From: Spirochaeta sp.
GTDB taxonomy: Bacteria > Spirochaetota > Spirochaetia > DSM-2461
Direction of reading: 5' to 3'
Assembly (NCBI GenBank): GCA_030592625.1
Contig: JAUVIY010000126.1
Location: forward strand, 1 to 7,368
DNA: 7,368 nt
How positions within the stretch are numbered: position 1 is the first letter of the stretch; each line of letters starts with the position of its first letter. Position numbers and translations under genes: made by a program. A model generated the notes under the pieces. It did not search any database, was not told where the DNA came from, and saw nothing but the letters and a program-made list of their open reading frames with translations. Below are positions 1 to 5,962 of this stretch, piece after piece.

Positions 1-1048
1 AAGCATCCGACGGACTATGGCCGGAAAGCCGGTAGGTAATGGTATCAAGGAGGGCCGGTCCTCTGCCTTCCAGCAGGAGTTTCTTTTTACGGGCCGTCGC
101 ATCGGCCACCGCCAGGGGATTGTAACCATCCACCCGTTCGGCATGCATGTTGTCCGGGTTCACACCGGCACCCACCCGGGCCAGCATTCCGAAGCCCATG
201 GTTTCGCCCACCGGCTGACCACCCATTCCATAAAAGTTGTTAAAGAAATTAAAGAGCACCGGAGGTGCCCCGCCGAGGTTTTTGTCCCAGAGGGTGTTGT
301 ACTGGTCCATGGCGGCCATCATCATGCCTTCCCACACCGGACCGCAGCCCATCGAGGCATCCCCGATATTACCGATGACGATTCCGGGCTTCCGGTTGAT
401 CAGTTTGAAGAGGGCGGCGCCGACGGAGATGTCACCGCTTCCGCCAACCAGTGCATTGTTGGGCATACTGCCGAAGGGGGGGAAGAAGGTATGCATGGAT
501 CCGCCCAGACCACGGTTGAAACCGGTCTTTCGGGCGAAAATCTCGGCCATCGTTCCGTATAGAATGTAGTCCACCGCCAGGTCCCGGATATCTCCGGAAT
601 GCCCCTTTTCCACGACGGTGAGAATGTCGCCGCCCAGGTATTCTTTCATTATGGATTCAACGGCACTCTCATCCATGGTGACGATAGCCGACAGGGTCTT
701 GGCCAGAATTTCACCGTGGGATCGGTGGGATCCGAAGATGAAATCCTCGTAGGAGAGGGCCATGCTCTGACCCACCGCCGCGGCTTCCTGACCGATGGAC
801 AGATGAGCCGGTCCCATGTGGTTGTATACTACACCCTTGTAGGCGCCGGTTTTCTTGATGGAATCCAGAACCGACTCGAACTCCCGGATAAGAAGCATGT
901 GGTACCAGGCGGCCTTGAGCCGATCCTCGCCCCAGGTTTTTACCTCTTTGGCGTAGTCGCTCTTGTACTGATTGACCGGAATGTCCTTGAACTTGATCTT
1001 TCCGGGTTTCCTGACCTCTTTGGGGTCGACTATTTGTACTTTAGGCAT
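1..1048 (-). CDS. 2-oxo acid dehydrogenase E1 component, alpha-type thiamine-diphosphate domain (3' end outside window)
   Basis: E1 decarboxylates a 2-oxo acid with thiamine diphosphate and hands the acyl group to the lipoyl arm of E2. The 349 visible residues (ATG at 1048, clear ribosome binding site) hold the alpha-subunit fold: [15 protein letters not shown] at 79-93, FGSHRSHGE at 105-113, GLGGSMH at 180-186, the cofactor-binding GDASMG at 229-234 closed by NN at 270-271, and the loop [10 protein letters not shown] at 339-348. An N-terminal extension of about 40 residues and a longer stretch at 113-178 set it apart from ordinary alpha subunits of about 330-370 residues. The frame is still open at the edge. 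From memory of similar proteins I expect a single-chain alpha plus beta E1 of about 800 residues, but the beta half is not in view. It lies 213 bp behind the E3 gene on the same strand. Substrate (pyruvate, acetoin or branched-chain) is undetermined. Confidence 0.9.
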   Translation of the reverse strand, partial: MPKVQIVDPKEVRKPGKIKFKDIPVNQYKSDYAKEVKTWGEDRLKAAWYHMLLIREFESVLDSIKKTGAYKGVVYNHMGPAHLSIGQEAAAVGQSMALSYEDFIFGSHRSHGEILAKTLSAIVTMDESAVESIMKEYLGGDILTVVEKGHSGDIRDLAVDYILYGTMAEIFARKTGFNRGLGGSMHTFFPPFGSMPNNALVGGSGDISVGAALFKLINRKPGIVIGNIGDASMGCGPVWEGMMMAAMDQYNTLWDKNLGGAPPVLFNFFNNFYGMGGQPVGETMGFGMLARVGAGVNPDNMHAERVDGYNPLAVADATARKKKLLLEGRGPALLDTITYRLSGHSPSDA

Positions 1049-1057
1049 GGTATGTAA

Positions 1058-1063
1058 CTCCTT
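1058..1063 (-). promoter_or_regulatory. Ribosome binding site of the E1 gene
   Basis: The minus strand reads AAGGAG here, 9 nt before the ATG at 1048. This fixes the E1 start and shows the gene has its own translation signal despite the large gap behind E3. Confidence 0.8.
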
Positions 1064-1147
1064 GATTATTGTTATTCGCTTCGGCGGGCCGGGGGTTTTC
1101 CACTCTGTGAACCGGCTTCTTCCGTTTATGGTCTGTCTGGGAGTATG

Positions 1148-1252
1148 GGGTTAAGGGTGCAGGGTTGAGGATTGCCGGCGGGTATCGGTCGATCCCCCCG
1201 CAGGTAATACTTTTTCGCTTACTTAATTCCTAATTCTCAACCCTCAACCCTG
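1148..1252. repeat. Heptad-built inverted-repeat element in the E3-E1 gap
   Basis: The gene-free stretch 1049-1261 holds a nested palindrome. The left arm (plus strand 1148-1175) is four 7-nt units: GGGTTAA, GGGTGCA, GGGTTGA, GGATTGC. The right arm (1223-1250, read on the minus strand) is GGGTTGA, GGGTTGA, GAATTAG, GAATTAA. Positions 1160-1174 pair with 1238-1252. In minus-strand RNA all 15 positions pair, one as G-U; in plus-strand RNA that position is an A-C mismatch. The 63-nt loop contains a second stem, 1178-1182 with 1197-1201 (GCGGG/CCCGC). No U-run follows the stem on the minus strand, so it does not look like an intrinsic terminator. It resembles a small palindromic intergenic repeat or remnant miniature element; whether it recurs in the genome is unknown. 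Confidence 0.6.
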
Positions 1253-1261
1253 TTCCTTCTC

Positions 1262-2605
1262 CTAAAATTCCCAAATCGTTTCTCTGATAATCTCCGACAC
1301 CGTCGGGTGAGGGAATATCAGCTCCCGGATGTCCTCTACCCGGAACTCCGCCTCTATAAGTGCCGCGGCGCCCCAGATGATTTCCGAGCAGGTTCCCCCT
1401 ACCAGATGAACACCCATCAGAACTCTGGACTTCGCATCGATAATCACCTTGCCGAATCCCGGTTCCTGACCGTATTCCGCCAGGTAGCGGCCGCTGTACT
1501 GCATGGGAAGTTTTTTGATGACCACCTCCCGGCCGGCCTTTGCCGCTTCCGCTTCGGTAATACCGACGCCGGCAGCCTCAGGCAGGCTGTACACCACCGA
1601 CGGGATGGCGTTGTAACGCATCCGGTCCTCGCGACCCAGCATGTCATTCACGGCCACCTCTCCCATCCGGTAGGCTGAGTGAGCCAGGAGGCTCTTTCCT
1701 GTGCAGTCTCCGGCAGCCCAGACTCCCGGGAGATTGGTACGCATTTTTTCATCGACAGCCACGCCTTTTAGGGACACATCCAGGCCGATCTCTTCAAAGC
1801 CCATGTCCTCCACCACCGGTCGGCGACCGACGGACATCAGAATTACTTCACCGCCGACAGTTCCGGGACCTTCAGAATCACTGTAGAACACTGTCGCTCC
1901 ATCGATTTTCTCAACCCGGGCACCAAGCTTGAAAGTCACCTCTTTTTCGAGTCGCTTCCGCAGCAGTGCCGCCACATCGGAATCCAGGGAAGGAACAATC
2001 TCAGGCAGCATCTCAACGATGGTGACTTTCGATCCCAGAGTTGAAAACAGGGAGGCGAATTCCAGCCCGATAACTCCACCACCGATGACCACCAGGGATT
2101 TGGGGACATGATCGATATCCAGGATTTCCCGGCTGGTAATCACGGCAGGCGAATCGGCCCCGGGTATGGGGGGAATAAGGGGTTTCGATCCCGTGGCGAT
2201 GAGAATCTTCGCTGCGGTATAGCGCTCGCCATTCACCTCGACACTTGAACGGTCGACAAAACGAGCTTCGCCCTCGACGACGGTCACTTTGTTCTTCTTC
2301 AGTTTGGCAGCTACGCCGGATCGCAGAGACCGTACAGTTTTCTGTTTCCGCCTGAATGCCCTGGACCAGTCCAGGGTGACATTCGGGGCGACGACACCGA
2401 AATCGGCACTGTCTTCAGCGATGTGAAAATGCTTGGCGGTGGCCAGCAAGGTTTTGGTGGGAATACAACCCCGGTTCAAACAAACGCCCCCGAGCTCTTC
2501 CTTCTCAATAACAAGAACCTTCAATCCGGCATGAGCGGCACGCTCCGCGGCATTGTAACCCCCGGGGCCCCCCCCTACGATAATCAGTTTATATTCACTG
2601 TTCAT
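1262..2605 (-). CDS. lpdA: Dihydrolipoyl dehydrogenase (E3)
   Basis: This FAD flavoprotein reoxidises the dihydrolipoyl arm of E2 and passes the electrons to NAD+. The 447-residue product is complete: FAD-binding GGGPGG at 11-16, redox-active disulfide in GGVCLNRGCIPTK at 39-51 (Cys42 and Cys47), NAD-binding GGGVIG at 175-180, second FAD contact AGDCTG at 298-303, and the C-terminal catalytic pair in HPTVSE (His433, Glu438). It has no N-terminal lipoyl domain and is slightly shorter than the usual 460-475 residues. The ATG at 2605 has GGAG 10 nt upstream, a rather long spacing. It starts 31 nt after the E2 stop, so cotranscription with E2 is very likely. The same fold covers mercuric and glutathione reductases, but the CLNRGCIPTK and HPTVSE motifs and the E2/E1 neighbours settle it as E3. 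Confidence 0.96.
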   Translation of the reverse strand: MNSEYKLIIVGGGPGGYNAAERAAHAGLKVLVIEKEELGGVCLNRGCIPTKTLLATAKHFHIAEDSADFGVVAPNVTLDWSRAFRRKQKTVRSLRSGVAAKLKKNKVTVVEGEARFVDRSSVEVNGERYTAAKILIATGSKPLIPPIPGADSPAVITSREILDIDHVPKSLVVIGGGVIGLEFASLFSTLGSKVTIVEMLPEIVPSLDSDVAALLRKRLEKEVTFKLGARVEKIDGATVFYSDSEGPGTVGGEVILMSVGRRPVVEDMGFEEIGLDVSLKGVAVDEKMRTNLPGVWAAGDCTGKSLLAHSAYRMGEVAVNDMLGREDRMRYNAIPSVVYSLPEAAGVGITEAEAAKAGREVVIKKLPMQYSGRYLAEYGQEPGFGKVIIDAKSRVLMGVHLVGGTCSEIIWGAAALIEAEFRVEDIRELIFPHPTVSEIIRETIWEF

Positions 2606-2636
2606 ATTTCAATATCTCCAATTCTCCATTCATCCA

Positions 2637-4040
2637 CTAAAGCGCCACGGCCCATTCGAGATTACCCAGCAGTGCGCCAAGGTCCTTAAGAAAGCGGGCA
2701 CTGGGTGCGCCGTCGACGGCCTGATGATTTATCGTGAGTGAAAGCCCCATCCGTTTCTCGATACCGATGCCTTCAGGAGTTTCAATCGGTGAATTGACGA
2801 TGGTGTTCACCCCGAGAATGGCCACTTCCGGGGTATTAAGTACCGGTGTGAAGCTCTCGATACCGAAGGATCCCAGGTTGGTGATGGTGAAGGTACCACC
2901 GGCAAGCTCATCGGGGTTGATTTTCCCCTCCCGACAGGCTGCAGCCAGACGTCTGGTTTCGACGGATAGTTGTGATAGTGAAAGCTGATCTGCGAAACGC
3001 ACAACCGGAACCATCAGGCCCCTGGGCGTATCCACCGCGAAGCCCATGTGAACATGGCGGAACTGCTTGATTTCGGTCCCGTGGTATGTGGCGTTCATCT
3101 CGGGATATCGGGGCAGGAGCCGTGCAACAGAGAACATGATCATATCGTTGATTGACACTTTCGATAGACCGAACTCTTCGGGAGAGGTCTTATACCGGGC
3201 CCGCAATGAGAGCAGGGAACCGGCAGGTGCCGAAGTGTTCAGGGTGAGCTGGGCGGTTTCAGCCAGGGAGGCATGCATCCTCTGAGCTACCAGTTTCCGG
3301 ATACCCTTGACGGGTAAACTCTCCACCGGGCCGGGAAAATCGACGGGCGCACCGGCTGCAACAGGCGCCGCGCCAGCCGCGCCAGCCGCGCCGCCCGCAG
3401 GCGCCGCGCCCATATCTTCGGCCAGCACCCGGCCGCCGATACCGCCGCCCTGAGCAGGAGCGGATTCGCCGAGGCTTTGAGCCGCCGGAGTCAGGGGCGC
3501 GCGGCCTTCAAGGGCGGCCCGAACATCACGTTCGATGATACGGCTGCCGGGGCCGGTTCCGGCGGCGGGAAGGCCTTGCAAACCGGAAGAGGAGGCCAGA
3601 TTTCGGGCCCGGGGGGAGATGCCGACAGGGCCGCCGCCGGTGACGGAGAAGCTGCCTGAAGCGGGGGCGGCCTGCCGGGTGGTAGCCGCCGGTTCAAGGG
3701 TAGCTGCCGCTGCCGCCGGGGCTGCAGGAGCGCTCTCGGCCGATACGGATGAGGCATCCACTGCGGGTGCGCCAGAGGTCACCATTCCGGAAATATCCTC
3801 GCCGGCTTCACCAACGATAGCAAAGGGAGCCAGAACAGGAACGTCGTCGTTCGCTTCGAAGAGCCGGGCCAGGAGGATTCCGCCGACTTCGGCTTCCACC
3901 TCGACGGCGGCCTTGTCGGTTTCCACCTCGCAAATAGCTTCTCCGACGGCGATGCTGTCACCAATGTCTTTGTGCCATTCCACGATGATGACAGATTCGA
4001 CGGTGTTGCCCAGTTTGGGCATCACGATTTCTTGTGCCAT
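2637..4040 (-). CDS. 2-oxo acid dehydrogenase E2, dihydrolipoyl acyltransferase
   Basis: E2 forms the core of the complex and transfers the acyl group from its lipoyl arm to CoA. In the 467 residues: one lipoyl domain at about 1-80 with the lipoylation site ETDKA (Lys43); an Ala/Pro linker at about 88-130; an E3/E1-binding domain at 141-176 (ISPRARNLAS to RIIERDVRAAL); a second, degenerate copy at 182-213 (LTPAAQSL to GGRVLAEDM); a Gly/Ala linker at 211-235; and the catalytic domain from about 240 with INHQAVDGAP near the end (His439, Asp443). Family members usually carry DHRxxDG, so Asp to Asn and Arg to Gln are variants. The frame is open back to 4142, but I chose ATG 4040: lipoyl domains begin with a MxxEIVMPKLG-type strand, and AAAGGA lies just upstream. 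The start is 10 nt after the regulator stop. The acyl substrate cannot be assigned. Confidence 0.95.
   Translation of the reverse strand: MAQEIVMPKLGNTVESVIIVEWHKDIGDSIAVGEAICEVETDKAAVEVEAEVGGILLARLFEANDDVPVLAPFAIVGEAGEDISGMVTSGAPAVDASSVSAESAPAAPAAAAATLEPAATTRQAAPASGSFSVTGGGPVGISPRARNLASSSGLQGLPAAGTGPGSRIIERDVRAALEGRAPLTPAAQSLGESAPAQGGGIGGRVLAEDMGAAPAGGAAGAAGAAPVAAGAPVDFPGPVESLPVKGIRKLVAQRMHASLAETAQLTLNTSAPAGSLLSLRARYKTSPEEFGLSKVSINDMIMFSVARLLPRYPEMNATYHGTEIKQFRHVHMGFAVDTPRGLMVPVVRFADQLSLSQLSVETRRLAAACREGKINPDELAGGTFTITNLGSFGIESFTPVLNTPEVAILGVNTIVNSPIETPEGIGIEKRMGLSLTINHQAVDGAPSARFLKDLGALLGNLEWAVAL
3362..3410. repeat. GC-rich direct repeats coding the E2 Gly/Ala linker
   Basis: CAGGCGCCGCGCC occurs at 3362-3374 and again at 3398-3410, exactly 36 nt (12 codons) apart, with GCCGCGCCA-like 9-nt units between. 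It encodes the flexible Gly/Ala linker before the E2 catalytic domain. Its in-frame spacing would let slippage change linker length without breaking the frame. Confidence 0.7.
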
Positions 4041-4046
4041 GTGTCG

Positions 4047-4052
4047 TCCTTT
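4047..4052 (-). promoter_or_regulatory. Ribosome binding site of the E2 gene overlapping the regulator stop codon
   Basis: The minus strand reads AAAGGA, 6 nt before the ATG at 4040, and shares bases with the TAA stop of the regulator (4053-4051). This supports translational coupling and selects 4040 over the upstream in-frame ATG at 4142, which would lie inside the regulator gene. Confidence 0.75.
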
Positions 4053-4809
4053 ATTCTTCGACAATAAGGAGTTCGATCCCCAATGCCTCGATGTCTTTCC
4101 GGGCCGGCTCGTGCAGACCGGAGTCGATAACCAATATGTCAATTTCTTTCAGGGGGATGATACGGGCGAATCCCGCCTGACCCCACTTGCCGGAGTCGGC
4201 CAGGAGCACGGTTCGGTCCGAGCGTCGATGCATTGTCCGCACGACTTCGGTAGCCTCCATCATATGGGTGGTGAGGCCGTTCTCCATCGAGAATCCGTCG
4301 GTTCCGATGAATGCTGTTTTGACATGGAACTGTTCCAGGTGCTGGACTGCGGCGGGACCCACCATGGATTCGGCTTCCGGGCGGAAGATACCGCCGACAA
4401 AGGTGAAATGAATCGCCGGGTTGGACCGGGCGTAAGGCAGGAGAAGTGTTGAATCGGTGACAACCTTCACATTCCTCTTTCCCAGCAGGTAACGGCCGAT
4501 AAGGGCGGTGGTGGTACCCGCCTCGATCATGATGGTGTCACCATCGTCTATAAAGGAAGCGGCGGCTTTGGCAATGGCGGCTTTACGGTCGGGAAAGTTT
4601 TTCTGCCGGGCGAGGATTTCAGGATGGAAGGCCGGCAATGCGCCGCCCCGGGTCCGGATGAGATAGCCCTTCTCGGCCAGATTATCGAAATCACTCCGAA
4701 CCGTAACGGCGGAAACCTCCAGGCGCTTGCTCATCTCGCTCACCCCGATGTGGGGATCTTCGATGAGCAGGTCCAATATTTTCCTTTCTCTTTCGTTAAG
4801 CAGTTGCAA
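4051..4809 (-). CDS. DeoR-family transcriptional regulator
   Basis: This is a 252-residue cytoplasmic DNA-binding protein, the usual size for the family. The winged helix-turn-helix at about 5-58 has the recognition segment SAVTVRSDFDNLAEKG followed by RTRGGA (53-57). The DeoRC sensor domain at about 75-232 shows EAGTT at 96-100, VGGIFRPE at 138-145, IGTDGFS at 168-174 and LADSGKWG at 203-210, the pocket that binds phosphorylated sugars in known members. The start is TTG at 4809 with GGAG 6 nt upstream. A stop codon two codons earlier in frame excludes a longer form. It is the first gene of the block, 10 nt before E2, so it probably controls this dehydrogenase operon and itself. Family members normally regulate sugar catabolism, so a sugar-phosphate signal controlling the complex is plausible but inferred. 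Confidence 0.93.
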   Translation of the reverse strand: MQLLNERERKILDLLIEDPHIGVSEMSKRLEVSAVTVRSDFDNLAEKGYLIRTRGGALPAFHPEILARQKNFPDRKAAIAKAAASFIDDGDTIMIEAGTTTALIGRYLLGKRNVKVVTDSTLLLPYARSNPAIHFTFVGGIFRPEAESMVGPAAVQHLEQFHVKTAFIGTDGFSMENGLTTHMMEATEVVRTMHRRSDRTVLLADSGKWGQAGFARIIPLKEIDILVIDSGLHEPARKDIEALGIELLIVEE

Positions 4810-4815
4810 TACCTA

Positions 4816-4819
4816 CTCC
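4816..4819 (-). promoter_or_regulatory. Ribosome binding site supporting the TTG start of the regulator
   Basis: GGAG on the minus strand sits 6 nt before TTG 4809. No ATG or GTG start is available nearby in this frame, so the site decides a TTG start. Confidence 0.7.
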
Positions 4820-4830
4820 ACAGCTTTGTA

Positions 4831-4844
4831 TTTTCTTTCTTTCG
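4831..4844. promoter_or_regulatory. Candidate operator of the DeoR-family regulator (TTTC repeats)
   Basis: TTTTCTTTCTTTCG on the plus strand (CGAAAGAAAGAAAA on the minus strand) is a run of 4-nt GAAA units at the predicted transcription start of the regulator operon. Operators of several DeoR-family repressors are built from repeated TTTC/GAAA-type units, so autorepression here is plausible. More TTTC/GAAA words lie at 4903-4914 and 4943-4973. No binding evidence. Confidence 0.4.
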
Positions 4845-4848
4845 ACTT

Positions 4849-4877
4849 ACTTTAAGCCTTCTTTTCATCAGTTACAA
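4849..4877 (-). promoter_or_regulatory. Predicted sigma70-like promoter of the regulator-E2-E3 operon
   Basis: On the minus strand TTGTAA (4877-4872; 4 of 6 to the -35 consensus) is followed, after exactly 17 nt, by TAAAGT (4854-4849; 4 of 6 to the -10 consensus). The start site would be near 4842, giving a leader of about 33 nt before TTG 4809. Spacing and position are good, sequence match moderate. Confidence 0.45.
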
Positions 4878-4990
4878 GCCCTGGGTATGGTTTTTCAAAA
4901 GAATTTCAGAGAAAATCCGGAATTTACCGGCCAACATGAGATTTCGGAAAGCACTCAACGAAAACTGAAAATCGGGAGGCTCATACCGGA

Positions 4991-5017
4991 CGAATCGGAT
5001 GTAGTAAGGTCGATTCG
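4991..5017. promoter_or_regulatory. Inverted repeat over the hydrolase promoter, candidate operator
   Basis: CGAATCG (4991-4997) and CGATTCG (5011-5017) are a perfect 7-bp inverted repeat with 13 nt between, half-sites 20 bp apart (two helical turns). It covers the expected -35 region of the TATAAT at 5025. The palindrome CGGTACCG (5016-5023) overlaps its right arm. The layout suits a dimeric regulator. Confidence 0.35.
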
Positions 5018-5024
5018 GTACCGC

Positions 5025-5030
5025 TATAAT
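5025..5030 (+). promoter_or_regulatory. Perfect -10 box, probably giving a leaderless hydrolase mRNA
   Basis: TATAAT lies 7 nt before ATG 5038, so transcription would begin at or next to the A of the start codon. No ribosome binding site precedes the ATG. The -35 match is poor (TAGTAA at 5002-5007, 3 of 6), suggesting dependence on an activator or weak activity. Confidence 0.5.
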
Positions 5031-5037
5031 CTGATGA

Positions 5038-5883
5038 ATGGGACGCAGAAACAAACCGACCTTCGGAGATTTCCCCGGAAAAATACCCTACGCGAAAATC
5101 GGCCGGGGAGCGAAGAACCTCATCTACATCATCGGCGGGCCGGGAAATGAGATTCCCAGGGGCCTCGGCTTACGTATGTACACCGGTGATATCTCGTTTC
5201 TCACCGATGAATATACCATCTGGGTCACGGCACGCAAGAGGGGCCAGGAAGACGATTACAGTACCCGGAAAATGGCCGCAGACATGGCTTTTGTTATCGG
5301 GAAGTGCTTCAGCGGCACTGTGGATGTTGTCATGGGCATTTCCTACGGCGGTTTGATCGCCCAATACATGGCCGCTGATTTTCCGGGACTTACCCGTCAA
5401 TACATACTCGTTTCCACAGGGGTCAGGGTGCCCCCTTTCGTCGCCGGGCTCGATATGAAGTTTGCAGAATACCTGGCTGCCGGAAAAAACGGGCGGGCGA
5501 TGCTCATCGTCGCCGATTATCTGTTTCCCCCGGGTTTGAAACGGTCATTGATCAAGATACTTTTGTTTCCGGCCGGTATGTTTTCCGGAAAAGCGCACCA
5601 CCCCGATTTCGCAACCGACGTCCTCAAAGAAGCGAGGATGGAAGCGTTTCATGACGCACGGGATGCACTTGGAACCATTGTCGATCCCGTCATGATGATC
5701 GGCGGCAGCAGCGACCTTGCCTTCCCCCTGGATATTCAGCAGGAGACCGCGGCACTGATTCCCGGCGTCAGATTCGAGGTTTATTCCGGCCGGGGTCATG
5801 GGGATACGACCATGGACAAGCAATTCGCCGAAGACATCCGTACTTTCCTCGAAAAGCCCGGGATGTCGGGAGGCGACAAGTGA
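5038..5883 (+). CDS. Alpha/beta-hydrolase fold protein, substrate unknown
   Basis: The 281-residue protein has the alpha/beta-hydrolase layout and an intact apparent triad: nucleophile Ser102 in the elbow GISYGG (100-105), Asp226 in GGSSDLAFP, and His254 in GRGHGD. IIGGPGNE at 31-38 is the oxyanion-loop type GGPG motif after the first strands. No signal peptide or membrane segment is evident, so it is likely cytoplasmic. A cap of about 70 residues (roughly 130-200) separates the core halves. The ATG at 5038 is forced by a stop codon (TGA 5035-5037) directly before it in frame, and the first core strand begins about residue 27, as expected. No ribosome binding site is seen. It is divergent from the regulator operon and 79 nt before the exporter gene. 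Esterase, lipase, haloalkane or acyl-transfer chemistry are all possible; the sequence does not say which. Confidence 0.88.
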   Translation: MGRRNKPTFGDFPGKIPYAKIGRGAKNLIYIIGGPGNEIPRGLGLRMYTGDISFLTDEYTIWVTARKRGQEDDYSTRKMAADMAFVIGKCFSGTVDVVMGISYGGLIAQYMAADFPGLTRQYILVSTGVRVPPFVAGLDMKFAEYLAAGKNGRAMLIVADYLFPPGLKRSLIKILLFPAGMFSGKAHHPDFATDVLKEARMEAFHDARDALGTIVDPVMMIGGSSDLAFPLDIQQETAALIPGVRFEVYSGRGHGDTTMDKQFAEDIRTFLEKPGMSGGDK

Positions 5884-5962
5884 AACCCCAAGTCGTACGA
5901 GACGGTGAAGGGAAAGAAACATCGATCGCCGCCTGGGCCTGTGCTCCTCATCTGTAATAATC

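Noticed and set aside
17..562. Plus-strand open frame of 181 codons at the left edge
   Set aside because: Antisense to the conserved E1 coding sequence; His/Gly-rich translation without a recognisable domain.
1177..1215. GC hairpin followed by TTTTT on the plus strand as an intrinsic terminator
   Set aside because: The T-run starts about 10 nt after the stem, and no plus-strand gene ends here. On the minus strand no T-run follows the stem.
4041..4142. Longer E2 with 34 extra N-terminal residues from ATG 4142
   Set aside because: The extension would lie inside the regulator gene and does not resemble protein from this family. ATG 4040 has a ribosome binding site and starts right at the lipoyl domain.
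3535..4452. Long plus-strand open frame (305 codons) opposite E2 and the regulator
   Set aside because: It is antisense to two strongly supported genes; its length comes from the GC-rich Ala/Pro codons of the E2 linker. The translation is low-complexity and matches no family.
4872..5054. Minus-strand 60-codon frame upstream of the regulator
   Set aside because: No clear ribosome binding site, no recognisable family, and it spans the region where promoters are expected.
4887..5150. Plus-strand open frame of 87 codons across the divergent region
   Set aside because: No ribosome binding site, overlaps the hydrolase start out of frame, charged low-information translation, and it covers the predicted promoters.
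5893..5900. Palindrome TCGTACGA just after the hydrolase stop
   Set aside because: Only 8 bp, no loop, no T-run and no partner site; expected by chance at this base composition.
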